Position numbers and translations under genes: made by a program
Shown: piece after piece, positions 22,380 to 34,034 of the stretch
Layout of the letters: the number at the start of each line of letters is the position of its first letter
Numbering within the stretch: position 1 is the stretch's first letter
Notes under the pieces: model-generated
Seen by the model: the letters and a program-made list of their open reading frames with translations, nothing else
Told to the model about the DNA's origin: nothing
The model's database searches: none
Assembly (NCBI GenBank): GCA_015179125.1
Contig: WHVA01000474.1
Coordinates: 24,229 to 88,228 of the forward strand
Source: Gautieria morchelliformis
Taxonomy: Eukaryota; Basidiomycota; Agaricomycetes; Gomphales; Gomphaceae
Direction of reading: 5' to 3'
DNA: 64,000 bases

Positions 22380-23670
22380 ACGGTCCACGGCACAGGCACA
22401 GCCCAGTGACACGACGGCTGACGCTACCCTGGACCAAGAGTCCAGGACGCCAGAAGATGGAGAGATCGTAGATCTCACTGCCCTTGTCCCCCCAATGGAG
22501 GACGAGGAAAATCCCGACCATGTCTCGTCGAGCGTGGTTGAGGATGAGACGGTGCCGGGCAACAAGCCGGCACCGCCCCCCCAATCCCCTCTGCCCAGAC
22601 ACAAAGGAAAAGGCAGAGAGGGCTCGCCGTCGTCAGACAGCAGAGCATCAACATCGAGACGGGCACAAAGCCGTGACTCGAACCGCCACTCATGAAGCAG
22701 AGCAACGACGATCGTCCCCGAAGGAGGACGAAAGCAAAAAAGGTGAGCCCCCGACGACGGTCAGGGCTCAGAATACTCGAGCTCAAGTTGCAAGAGCTCG
22801 AGAACTCACGCCATTGACAATGAGACAGCAGAGGCACTGAACAAGCAGGTGCAGGTTGCGCTGCACTGGAGCGCCCTCACGCGCCACAAGCATGATTAGC
22901 TAGCATCGCAGCTTGACAATTTTGCCACCACCATCATGGAGATCGGCAAGGAACTCCACCAAGCTGAGGAGATCAGGCTGCAAGACGTGGCCACGCTGGA
23001 GAATGTCCAGATGGCCCTCCGCTCACGTGGGGAACGTGAAGCACCATATCAAAGCTCGCGACAGTCCACAGCTAGTGAATGTGGTCATGACGTGGAAGAC
23101 CTGCGATGAAAGGAACTGGACAGGCAGCGAATGCTGCCGCCAGCTGTCCCGGTCGAACAGGACATGCGGTTCAGAAATGAACCCCAAGAGAAACCGGCTG
23201 ACCCAACAGACAGCTGCAAGACGATCCAACAGATCGTCAGAGAGCAGGTCGCCTCAGAGCCTGACTCTGAAGTGACGACAGAGAGCCTAGAGCTTGAAGT
23301 TGAGCACTGGCAGCGAAAAGAGGCCGCAGCCACATGCCGCCATACGCGGGCCCTCGAGCTGCTGGCAAAGAACGCTGAGGAAGCGGTGGCCCAAAGCCAC
23401 ACTGCTCAACAGCCCGACGAACAGCTCATGCAAGCCATGCAGGATGCACGACAAGCGGGCGCAGCCTACAACAGCAGGCTGCGGATCCGCAACGTGGGAC
23501 TGACTGGGGACACCAGGCACAAGACACCCCCGGACTCGAGAGCACAAAATGCTCCCGATCCTGAGCCTGGGGCCCGTCAGGGCATACAACAGCCTGCCCC
23601 GCATGGCATCACAACCATGCGAATGATCCATGGCCTCAACAGAGGGCCAGGGCATACTGTATCAGGCTGA
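22380..23670 (+). pseudogene. Gag N-terminal region of gypsy copy A
   Basis: Frames shift several times. Pieces parallel copy B and element E: PSDTTADATLDQESRTPEDG, then a coiled-coil part with ASEPDSEVTTESLELEVEHW, CRHTRALELLAKNAEEAV and RIRNVGLTGDTRHKT. The protein is an acidic, coiled-coil N-terminal extension ahead of the canonical gag. No catalytic motif. Confidence 0.7.
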
Positions 23671-25451
23671 CGTCACACCACTGGAGCCGTACGACGGGAT
23701 CACATGGATGATCGGCGTGGCATTGGCAGACGCCGCCGACACAGACCCGGAGAAGTCTGTGCTTGCAAAAGCCGGCATAAAGCTGGCTCACCCCGAGCCA
23801 TATGCTGGGGGATATGACCTCGAAGAGTTTGAAATCTTTGTCACAGCCATCTTATGATGGCTGAAAATGAACTGCCTCCTAGGGCCAACCAGCATAGACA
23901 TGCAGGATGGGCACTCACCTGACTGGCAAAGCCCAGGAATGGTTCCTTCGAAACGTAGAACATTTCGATCGCCAGGTCCGCAGTTGGACCCTGGAAACAG
24001 TGATGCAGGGCCTTCAAAAAAGGTTCCTGCACACACTGACGTACCACCACGCATTGAATAATTTGATGCAGTCATGCAGGGCACGAAGCATTCAGGAGAT
24101 GCTGAACAAGCTCATGAAATACGTGGCGCGTATGATACAGCTGCCAGACGACTACATGTTCAGGAGATGGTTCGTGTCGGTGCTGTGTGAGACGCTGGGC
24201 AACAAAGTCCTCAAAAAGGGCTATAACGCCGAGAGCAGCTCGATAGAGCAACTCTTTGAGACGGCCCGAATGATAGAGGAGGCATCCCAATACAATATGG
24301 GGATGCGCCGCGCAGAAAGCGCAGCGGCAACAGCAAGTGCTGCCTGGCTTACAGGAAGCAAGCTGGTGACACAGACGGGCCTAACCAGGCCAAGCCTGTT
24401 CTCCAGAAGTGGAGCGTCCCAGCGACCGCCGCCCCCACGCCCAGCGCAAGCTGGACGTCCACCTGAAGCTAAACAGCCTCAAGCGTCAGGGTCGTCCCCG
24501 CGACCTGCCCGACCAACAAAAGCGTTGGGCTGGCCTAACGATTGGCCCAGCGGCAGCCAAAGCAGCACTACCTGCTTTGAATGTGGCCAACCTGGCCACA
24601 AGAAAGCGGAGTGCCCCCAGCTTAAGTCCGGTATAAGGACAGCAGCCGCGAGGCACGACAATGAGACACAGGATCCGGAGACAGATCTCGGTCAAAATTC
24701 TCTTCAATGGATTGATGAAGAGGGGGAGGGTGATCCCCAACCCAACGAATCTCCAGACAACGGAGACGCGCCTGCTGAAGAGTGCGATCCGGAGCTGTCC
24801 CAATACTATGAATGGGATGAGGAGGCAGAAGACACCGCCTACAGATCCAGCACGATCAGAATCACGCCAGAAGACGACGCCACCACGAAAGTCATGGTGG
24901 CACGCACGTCGGTCACGCCAGACAAGGCGGCTGAGCTGGTGTATCACCACCGAAGCAAGCATAGGATGCTGCCAACGCACCCGCACAGTGAAAACTGTAC
25001 CCTCTTGGGGTACTGGGAAATAAATGGCGTAAAAGCCCACTTCCTGCTGGATAGCGGGAGCAAAGGGGTATTACTATCCCCTGAATTCACGCGAGCTACA
25101 GGGATGAAGACATTCGCCCTGGAGCAGCCAATTGCGCTGCAGCTAGCCTGCATAGGCAGCCATTCCACGATCAATTATGGAACGAACATGACCATGAAAT
25201 TTGGTTGTGAAACATACAACAAATATTTTGACATAGCGAATGTCGAATATTATGATGTGATCTTAGGGACACTGTTCCTAAGGAGATTTGGCATCACCCT
25301 GGACTTCTCAGGCCCAGGGACGATCCACAAGGGGAACAAAATAATCCCCACAGGAAAGGTCTTGTTCGACGATGATGACTTGATGAATGAGGGCAAGGGG
25401 CCAAGGGTGAGCAGGGTCACCCCGGCGCCGAAGCCAAACCCGGCTCATTGA
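23671..25451 (+). pseudogene. Gag core, zinc knuckle and aspartic protease of copy A
   Basis: The capsid-like part (EWFLRNVEHFDRQVRSWTLE, then MQGLQKRFLHTLTYHHALNN) is followed by a Pro-rich linker and a CCHC knuckle (CFECGQPGHKKAEC, about residue 222 of the long frame from 23907). A retroviral-type protease follows, with HFLLDSGSKGVLLS (active site DSG) and DVILGTLFLRRFGITLDFS. The 514-codon frame 23907-25451 is open. It is severed from the upstream part by TGA at about 23855 (LRW to L*W) and a frameshift near 23905. The protease core looks undamaged. Confidence 0.83.
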
Positions 25452-25526
25452 AGCCAGGAGGACGAGTCCCATAACGACTCGTCCTCGAGCTCGCCCTGCA
25501 ATCGTAGGGAGAGGCGTTCTCACCTG

Positions 25527-27133
25527 ATGGTGAAAGCGATGGGAAAAAGAAAAGCGGTTCCATGCGCTGTGGGACCTAATAGATGCATACAGCGCCTAAT
25601 GGCTTCTAAGCCAACCACCACCATCATCCTCACAGATGATGACATCCCTCGCCTCTGCGAGGAATGGATGGAAAGGATTACTGACCTAGTCAGTGGGATT
25701 CCATTGGAACTCCCGCCGCTGTGGGAGATCAACCACGAGATCAATCTCATCGATCCCAGCAAACACATGCGGTATCGACTACCGAAGTGCCCTGAACATT
25801 TCTGAGAGGAACTGTCGGCAAAGATAGAACGATACACCACTGCAAAGTGGTGGATTCCGGCAGTTGAACAGCAGGCCGTACCCATGCTGTGTGTGCCGAA
25901 GAAGAACGGTACACTACGGACCGTTTTCGATCTGCGCCAGCAGAACGAGGACACAGTGAAGGACGTTACGCCCTTCCCAGATCAGGATATCATCCGCAGC
26001 GACATGGCTCGCTGTCGATATCGCACGAAACTTGATATGTCCAAAGCATACGAGCAGATCCGGATTCATCTGGATCACGTAGCAAAGACTGCCTTTGCCA
26101 CGATCCTTGGCACGTTTAGGAGCCAAGTGATACAGATGGGAGACTGTAATGCCCCATTGACGTTCCAATGGCTGATGACAGCCATTTTCCGTGACTGCAT
26201 AGGTCGCTTCATCCATGTCTACATGGACGACATCTTCATTTTCTCGCTCTCGATACGAGAGCATGAGGAGCACCTCTATATTGTCTTTGACAGACTGAGG
26301 AAGAACCACCTTTTTCTGAGCAAGAAAAACGTTGATCTCTATTCCATCTGAATGGAGTGCCTCGGCCACATAATTGATGGCCAAGGCATACACACCGACG
26401 AGGACAAGATGCAGCGCATTTGCGAGTGGCGAAGGCCGTGGACGTTCAACGACATCCAGTGTTTCCTCGGGCTAGTACAATATCTGGCACATTACATGCC
26501 AGATGTTAGCACATACACGACCCCACTATCGGGCTGTGCGCGTAACAACCATCCATTCGAATGGACACCACTGCTGGATAAATGCTGGCAGAGCATCAAA
26601 GCGTTGGCCTGTAAGGCCCTGATCCTGCGTCCAATAGATGCACGGTGCCCAGAGCCAATCTGGGTGATCACCAACAGGTCAAAAGCTGGTGTCGGTGCAG
26701 TCTACGGCCAAGGCCCCGACTGGAAAACCTGTCAGCCAGCTGGCTTCTTGTCAAAGAAGTTCAGTGTTGCCCAGCAACACTACCGGACTCACGACACGAG
26801 ACAATTGCGGTGCTTGAGGCTCTCATGAAATGGGAGGATAAACTGCTGGGATGAAGGTTCACCCTCGTCACAGACCACAAAGGGCTCGAATACTTCGAGA
26901 TCCAGAAGAGCCTATCTGACTGCCAGGTCAGATGGTGGGAGTTCCTGTCCCGTTTCAACTTCAACACCGTACATGTTGACGGTGTAGAAAACAAGGTAGC
27001 GGACTGCCTGTCACGCTACTATGAGAGTGACATAAGTGATGACAATCACCCGGGCCACGTCTTCAGAATTGCAGATGTGTGTTTAGACCCGGAAGGTGAA
27101 CTATTGCCCACCGACCGGTATATCAAGCTGTGA
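25527..27133 (+). pseudogene. Reverse transcriptase and RNase H of copy A, with stops
   Basis: RT motifs: AVPMLCVPKKNGTLRTVFDL is preserved with one change, then LDMSKAYEQIRIH, GTFRSQVIQMGDCNAP and the catalytic YMDD (HVYMDDIFIFS). RNase H begins near WVITNRSKAGVGAVYGQ and ends DCLSRYYES. Stops fall at 25803 and 26349, where copy B has CGA, and near 26852 (LLG*RFTLVTDHKGLEY). One frameshift separates RNase H near 26800. Confidence 0.82.
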
Positions 27134-28378
27134 ATAGCAGCGACGAGATGGTCTAAACGCCTCGCAGAGAAGACAGAGGCGCAGATAATGGAATCCGCCG
27201 CATTAAACGAGGGCTCACAAAAGCCCGCCGGTGGGCGCCGCATCACACGACGACGACGACGATGATGTCAGAGTCATCACCGCAGGCAATGATGGCGTGC
27301 CCCTGCACCAGAGCATTGAACAAGGCGTAGACCTGTACCATAGGGATGCCATGTTCTCAAAGATCATGGAGCACCCGGACGCGCACCTGAGATTCAGAAT
27401 CCGGGATGGGCTGATTTGGACAAAGAATCAGCTCAAACGAGATGTCATCGCCGTCCCCCGATCTGTTCTTCAGGGGGGAAGGAGGTGATTGAAATAATCA
27501 TCGATCGAGCACACCAGATAGCCGGTCACTACGGCCATCTGAAGACATCGAACTACGTTCGAAGGTCATATTGGTGGCTGGGCATGAGCCCGGACATTGA
27601 GTCATTCTGCACATCGTGTGCGAAGTGCCAGATGACGAAAACTGGGCCATAACGGCCCAAAGGCTTACTACACAGCCTACCCATTCCGGATAGGCCGTGG
27701 CAGTCGATTGGCATCGACTTCATGGGGCCCCTGCCCAAATACAATGACTGTGACTACCTGATGGTAGTCATTGATTGACTAACATTGCACGTCCACCTCG
27801 TCCCAACCACGACGAGGGTGTCAGCCAAGGGAGTAGCCTGGCTGTTTCTGAAAGAAATCGTTCGACTCCATGGAGTCCCAGACTCCATCGTCTCGGACAG
27901 GGACTCGAAGTTCATGTCGATCTTCTGGCGTGAACTACAGCGACTCATGGGGGCCAAGCTCCTAATGTTGACTGCCTTCCATCCCCAAACGGATGGAGCG
28001 ACCGAGCGTGCAAACCGCTCGATCGGACAGATATTGCGTGCGGGCATCAGAGACGATCAGAAGGATTGGGCATTGAAATGCCCAATGGTTGAGGTCACCC
28101 TCAACAGCAATGTCAGTGCAACCACAGGGTTCGCGCCCTTTGAGCTGAACCATGGCTATATGCCGCGGATAGATCTCCCCATAGCCACAGACACCCCGTT
28201 TAAGGGGGTAGCCTGGTTCGCACATCAGGCCAGATGGAACCTGATGGCGGCACATGATGCAAGCATTGAGCATCAAGTGATGCAAACGTTTCATGCAAAC
28301 AAGAGACGTACGGCGAGCGACAGGTACGCAGCCAATGACCGCGTCTACCTCTCGACCCAAAACCTGACTCTACCGAAA
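27134..28378 (+). pseudogene. Integrase of copy A, truncated
   Basis: Shows the zinc-binding HHCC region (HQIAGHYGHLKTSNYV, CTSCAKCQMTK), core SIGIDFMGPLPKYNDC with DDE residues, and FHPQTDGATERANRSIGQIL. TAA at 27650 and TGA at 27776 replace CAA and CGA of copy B. The frame ends at 28378 where the central LTR begins, without the chromodomain. Confidence 0.85.
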
Positions 28379-28592
28379 TGTAAATAACCTATGTATCTAC
28401 ATGTACAATAGTTATTACATAATCCCAGTGGGCCCCTTAGTGACCCACTGTATAGTTTATGCGTGGGAACCAGCCAGCGGTCCCCATCACATCTTACCCT
28501 TACACTGTCACTACATAACATTCAGAATACCACTCCTTGGTCAAGTTCTGTTGTGCCCTTGTGACACAAGGCTTAAGATCGTCATCTTTACA
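28379..28592 (+). repeat. Central LTR between gypsy copies A and B
   Basis: 214 bp, TGTAAATAAC...CATCTTTACA. It follows the truncated integrase of A without a polypurine tract and precedes the gag leader of B, so it is the 5' LTR of B. Confidence 0.88.
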
Positions 28593-28779
28593 CCTTTTTT
28601 AACTATCCTGCGGTTGATCGCCACGCGACCAACCGATAGTGGATTTGAAGCAATCTTGAAAAATATCGCTGCATCGATGACTAAACATCGTTGAGACCCT
28701 CCAGTAGACCCCCTACTGTCGGCTGCGAGCATGATGATTCCACGCAGTCGAAGATGGACTTGAGCGACGAGCTCGAGGT

Positions 28780-30035
28780 CCATGCCTCAGGTGCAGCCCA
28801 GCGACACGACGGCTGATGCTACCCTGGACCAAGAGTCCAGGACAATAGAAGACGGAGAGATCATAGATCTCACCACCCTCGTCCCCCCAATAGAGGACGA
28901 GGAAAACCCCGACCACGTCTCGTCGAGCATGGCTGAGGAAGAGACGATGCCGGGCAACAAGCCGGCACTGCCCCCCCATTCCTCTCTGCCCAGAGACAAA
29001 GGAAAGGGCAGAGAAGTCTCGCCGTCGTCAGACGGTAGAGCAATAACATCGAGGTGGGCACAAAGCCACGACTCAAACCGACGCTCACGAAGTAGAGCGA
29101 CGACGATCGTCCCTGAAGGGGGACGACGGCAAAAAAGACGAGCCCCAGATGATGGTCAGGACTCGGAATACTGGAGCTCCAGTCGCAAGAGCTTGAGGGC
29201 TCATGCCATCGACCACTAGACGGCAGAGGCCCTGAACAAACAGGTGCAGGCTGTGCTGCACCGAAGCACGCTGACGCGCCACAAGCATGATCAGCTGGCA
29301 TCGCAGCTTGACAACGCCACCGCCGCCCTAATGGCAATCGGCAAGGAACTCCACCAGGTGGAGGAGATCAGGCTGCAAGACGCAGCCACGCTGGAGGACG
29401 TCCAGAAAGCCCTCTGCCCATGTGGGGAACACGACGCAACTCATCCGAGCTCGCGACAGTCCACAGCCAACGAACGCAGTCACAACGTGGAAGACCCGCG
29501 CCGAAAGGAGCGGGACAAGCAGTGAATGCCGCCGCCAGCCGTCCCGGTGTATCACCACTGAAGCAAACACAGGACGTGGCCAACACGCCCACGCAGTGAG
29601 AACCGTACCCTATCGGGGTACTGGGAAATAAACGGCGTAAAAGCCCACTGCCTGCTAGATAGCGGCAGCGAAGGGGTACTGCTATCCCCCGAATTCACGC
29701 GAGCTACAGGGATGAAGACATTCTCCCTGGAGCAGCCAATCGCGCTGCAGCTAGCCTGCATAGGCAGCCGTTCCATGATCAACTATGGAATGAACACGAC
29801 CATCAAATGTGGTCGTGAGACATACGACGAATATTACGACGCTATCTTAGGGACACTGTTCCTAAGGAGATTCGGCATAACCCTGGACTTCTCGAGCCCA
29901 GGGACGATCCGCAAGGGGAATGAAGTGATCCCCACGGGCAAGGTCTCATTTGACGACGACGGATCGACAAACGAAGACAAGGGGCCATGGGTGAGCAGGA
30001 TCACCCGGGCACCGAAGCCTAACCTGGCTCATTGA
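28780..30035 (+). pseudogene. Gag N-terminal remnant fused to protease, copy B
   Basis: The open part 28782-29219 encodes the acidic gag leader (ADATLDQESRTIEDGEIIDL, PRDKGKGREVSP). At about 29550 the sequence jumps from the gag coiled-coil (PPPAVPV) to the pre-protease segment (YHH...SKH), so most of gag, including the zinc knuckle, is deleted relative to copy A. The protease persists (LLDSGSEGVLLSPEFTRA, AILGTLFLRRFGITLDFSSP) up to 30035. Confidence 0.78.
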
Positions 30036-30138
30036 AGCCAGGAGGACGAGTCGTGGGACGACTTGTCCTCGAACTCACCCTACAACCGTAGGGAGAGGCG
30101 CTCTCACCTAACGGTGAAAGCGATGGGGAAGAGGAAAG

Positions 30139-30626
30139 TGTTAGCAACTCGGGGTTATGGCAGGGAAGGTTTGGTAGAGCTCTTAGAAAGCTAGAATCAA
30201 ATTCAATCTCTCAGTGAATTTATTGTCACTGTTATATTAATACAATACCTAGAATCAAATTCACTACATGATTTTCAGTCAACATGCTATGAAAATATAA
30301 AGAATACTACTCGCCTCTCTCAGTGAATTTATTGTCACTGGGAGAGGAGCACTATCTTGTCTCAGAAGGCATATACGTGCACCCGGCCCTTTAGCGCCCA
30401 AGGGCTCGCGCGTCGAAGTCGTTTCAAACTCCGCTGGGTGCAGCCGCTTGTGAAAATAGAGATAACAAAATGAAATGGAGAGGTAGGGAGTGACTGGAAA
30501 ATTTCGAAAATAATCAGAGAAGTGAGTGCATGGTACAAGAACAATGTGAGAAGAGATTGAAACACCACACAAGGAATTGAATATATTATGCTTGATTTTG
30601 GTGCAGGAGCATAAATGCACCCAACA
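30139..30626 (-). mobile_element. Copia-family solo LTR (488 bp) inside gypsy B
   Basis: On the plus strand it reads TGTTAGCAAC...GCACCCAACA, flanked by 5-bp duplications GAAAG (30134-30138 and 30627-30631). Removing it rejoins the gypsy B sequence as in copy A. Same length and family as the LTR at 56316-56803. Confidence 0.92.
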
Positions 30627-30631
30627 GAAAG

Positions 30632-32231
30632 CGGTTCTGCACGCCGCCGGACCTAATAGACGCCAACAGCACCTAATGGCTTCTAAGCCAACCACCACCA
30701 TCATCCTCACGGATGATGACCTTCCTCGCGGAGGCGAGGAATGGATGGAACGAATCACTGACTTAGTCAGTGGAATTCCACTAGAACTCCCGCCACTACG
30801 GGAGATCAACCATGAGATCAACCTCATCGATCCCAACAAGCACATGCGGTATCGACTACCGAAATGCCCTGAACACTTCCGAGAGGAACTGTCGGCTAAG
30901 ATAGAACGATACACCACTGCAAAGTGGTGGATTCCGGCAGTCACGCAGCAGGCCGTGCCCATGCTGTGTGTGCCAAAGAAGAACGGTACATTGCGAACCG
31001 TCTTCGATCTGCGTCAGCAGAACGAGAACACGGTGAAGGACATCACACCCTTCCCGGATCAGGATGTCATCTGCAGCGACATGGCTCGCTGTCGGTATTG
31101 AACAAAACTCGATATGTCAGAAGCATACGAGCAGATCCGGATCCATACGAGCAGATCTGGATCCATCCGGATCACGTAGCAAAGACTGCCTTTGCCACGA
31201 TCCTTGGCACCTTCAGGAGCCAGGTGATACAGATGGGGGACTGTAACACCCCATCAACATTCCAACAGCTGATGACAGCCATTTTCCGCGACTGCATAGG
31301 TCGCTTCGTCCATGTATACATGGACGACATCTTCATATTCTCGCTCTCAATACAAGAGCATGAAGAGCACCTCTACATCGTCTTTGGCAGACTGAGGAAG
31401 AATCACCTTTGTCTGAGCAAGAAAAAGGTGGACCTCTATTCCATCCGAATGGAGTGTCTCGGCCATATCATCGATGGCCGAGGGGTACATGCCGACGAGG
31501 ACAAGATGCAACGCATCCGTGAGTGGCGCAGGCCACGGACATTCAACGACGTCCAGTGTTTCCTCGGGCTGGTACAGTATCTGGCACACTACATGCCAGA
31601 TGTTAGTGCATATACCACCCCACTATTGGGCTGTGTGCGTAATAACCGTCCATTCGAATGGACTCCACTACTAGACAAATGCTGGCAAAGCATTAAGGCA
31701 TTGGCCTGTAAGGCCCCAATCCTGCGTCCAGTAGACGCAAGGTGCCCAGAGCTGATCTGGGTGATCACCGACGGATCAAAAGCCGGCGTCAGTGCGGTCT
31801 ATGGCCAAGGTCCTGACTGCAAAACCTGTCGACCTGCCGGCTTCTTGTCAAAGAAGTTCAGCATTGCTCAGCAACACTACCAGACTCAAAAGCACGAGAC
31901 GATCGCGGTGCTTGAGGCTCTCATGAAATGGGAGGACAAACTGCTGGGGTGAAGGTTCACCCTCGTCACAGACCACAAAGGGCTCGAGTACTTCGAGACC
32001 CAGAAGAGCCTATCTGACCACCAGGTCAGATGGTGGGAGTTTCTCTCCCGGTTCAATTTCAACACCGTTTATGTTGACGGTGTAGAGAACAAGGTAGCGG
32101 ACTGCCTGTTGCGCTACTACGAGAACGACATGAGTGATGACAATCACCCAGACCATGTCTTTGTGAACGCAGATGCGCGTTTAGACCCGGATGGTGAGTT
32201 ATTGCCCACCGACCGATATATCGAGTTGTGA
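30632..32231 (+). pseudogene. Reverse transcriptase and RNase H of copy B
   Basis: Carries RT motifs PMLCVPKKNGTLRTVFDLRQ and the YMDD box (HVYMDDIFIFS), with RNase H from WVITDGSKAGVSAVYGQ. A TGA after RCRY (about 31099) and a 20-bp tandem duplication of ATACGAGCAGATCYGGATCC at about 31127-31166, absent from copy A, break the frame. Another TGA follows LLG near 31950. The rest of RNase H (LVTDHKGLEYFETQKSLSDH) continues to about 32230. Confidence 0.82.
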
Positions 32232-33881
32232 ACAGCGGCGACAAGAGGCTCTAAACGCCTCGCTGAGAAGACAGAGGCGAGAGTAACGGAATCCGCTGCA
32301 TTGAATGAGGGCTCACCAGAGCCCGCGAACGTCGCCGCATCACGCGACGACGACGAGGATGATGTCAGAGTCATCGCCGCAGGAAATGACGATGCACCAC
32401 TGCGCCGGGTCATCGAGCAAGGCGTAGACCTGTTTAAGGTCATACGAGATGCGTACCACAGGGACACCATGTTCAAAAAGATCATGGCGTACCCGGACGC
32501 GCACCTGAGATTCGGGATCCGGGATGGGCTGATCTGGACTAAGAACCAGCTCAAAAGAGACGTCATCGCTGTCCCCCGCTCTGTTCTTCAAGGGGGAAGG
32601 AAGCTGATCGAAATCATCATCGATCGGGCACATCAGATAGTCGGCCACTACATCCATCTGAAGACTTTGAACTACGTTCGAAGATCATATTGGTGGCCAG
32701 GCATGAGCCCAGACATAGAAGCGTTCTGCACATCGTGCGTGAGGTGTCAGATGACGAAAACCGGACCACAACGGCCCAAAGGCCTACTACACAGCCTACC
32801 CATTCCAGATAGGCCGTGGCAGTCGATTGGCATCGACTTCATGGGGCCCCTGCCCAAATACAATGACTGTGACTACCTGATGGTAGTCATCGACCGACTA
32901 ACGTCGCTCGTACACCTCGTACCAACCACGATGAGCGTGTCAGCCAAGGGAGTAGCCTGGCTGTTTCTGAAGGAGGTCGTTCGACTCCACGGAGTTCCCG
33001 ACTCCATCGTCTCGGACAGAGACTTGAAGTTCACGTCGATCTTCTGGCGTGAACTACAGCGACTCATGGGGACTAAGCTCCTCATGTCAACTGCCTTCCA
33101 TCCCCAAACGGATGGAGCCACCGAGCGGGCAAACCGCTCGATCGGCCAGATATTACGCGCGGTCGTCAGAGACGATCAGAAGGATTGGGCATTGAAATGC
33201 CCAATGGTTGAGGTCGCCCTCAACAGAAATGTCAGCGCGACCACAGGGTTCGCACCTTTCGAGCTGAACCATGGCTATATGCCGCAGATAGACCTCCCCA
33301 TAGCCGTGGACACCCCGTTCAAAGGGGTAGCCCGATTCACACATCAGGCAAAATGGAACCTGATGGCGGCACATGATGCAATCATAGAGCATCGAGTGAC
33401 GCAAACGTTTCATGCAAACAAGAAACGTATGGCGAGCGACAGGTACGCGGCCAACGACCGCATCTACCTTTCGACACAAAACCTAACTCTCCCGAAAGGA
33501 AGAGCCAAAAAACTAGTCCCGCGGTACATCGGACCATACCGTGTTGTCGAGGCTCACAACGATGCCTCGACGGTGAACCTTGATCTTCCTGACGAGCTGA
33601 AAAGCCGTCCCATTTTGCCGGTCTTCCATTCAAGCCTCGTACGGCGATGCGAGGCTAACAACGATGAATTGTTCCCTCGTCGTGAGGCCAAGTCATTTGA
33701 TGACTTCGGAGCAAATGATGACGAGGAGTGGCTCGTCGACGAGATTATCGCACATCGATGGATAAACTCGATGGACCTGGAGTTCCAGGTCCGCTGGACC
33801 CTAGGCGACATGACATGGGAACCCATGTCGTCCTGCAAGGACCTTGAAGCCCTAGATAGCTATCTAGAGCTTTGGGGGTGA
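32232..33881 (+). pseudogene. Integrase with C-terminal chromodomain, copy B (open)
   Basis: A 526-codon open frame (32301-33881) encodes the zinc-binding N-terminus (HQIVGHYIHLKTLNYV, CTSCVRCQMTK), the catalytic core (SIGIDFMGPLPKYNDCDYLM, AFHPQTDGATERANRSIGQI), a GPY/F-like segment (PRYIGPYRVVEAHND) and a chromodomain (EEWLVDEIIAHRWINSMDLE, FQVRWTLGDMTWEP). Chromodomains target chromoviruses to particular chromatin (family knowledge). This is the best-preserved part of the element, but upstream parts of the polyprotein are broken, so I mark it as pseudogene. Confidence 0.88.
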
Positions 33882-34034
33882 GCAAGCCACGCGACCTCCC
33901 CAGACACCGCTAGACGGGTCTGTCACGTGCAGACCACGTGACGCGCCAGCCTCGGCGTGGTTAAATCTTCGCCTCGGAGCTTTCCAAGGGTGCATTGCTT
34001 CTTGGAAGCGAACCACCATCATCTCCCCACGAAG

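Larger units (their letters stand above)
21983..28378 (+). mobile_element. Gypsy chromovirus copy A (LTR to truncated integrase)
   Basis: Ty3/gypsy order LTR - gag - protease - RT - RNase H - integrase on the plus strand. The 5' LTR is 21983-22197 (TGTAAATAAC...CATCTTTACA). The integrase stops at LTLPK, abutting the next LTR at 28379. The integrase C-terminus, chromodomain, third ORF and polypurine tract present in copy B are therefore missing. Many stops and frameshifts make it non-coding as a whole. Confidence 0.85.
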
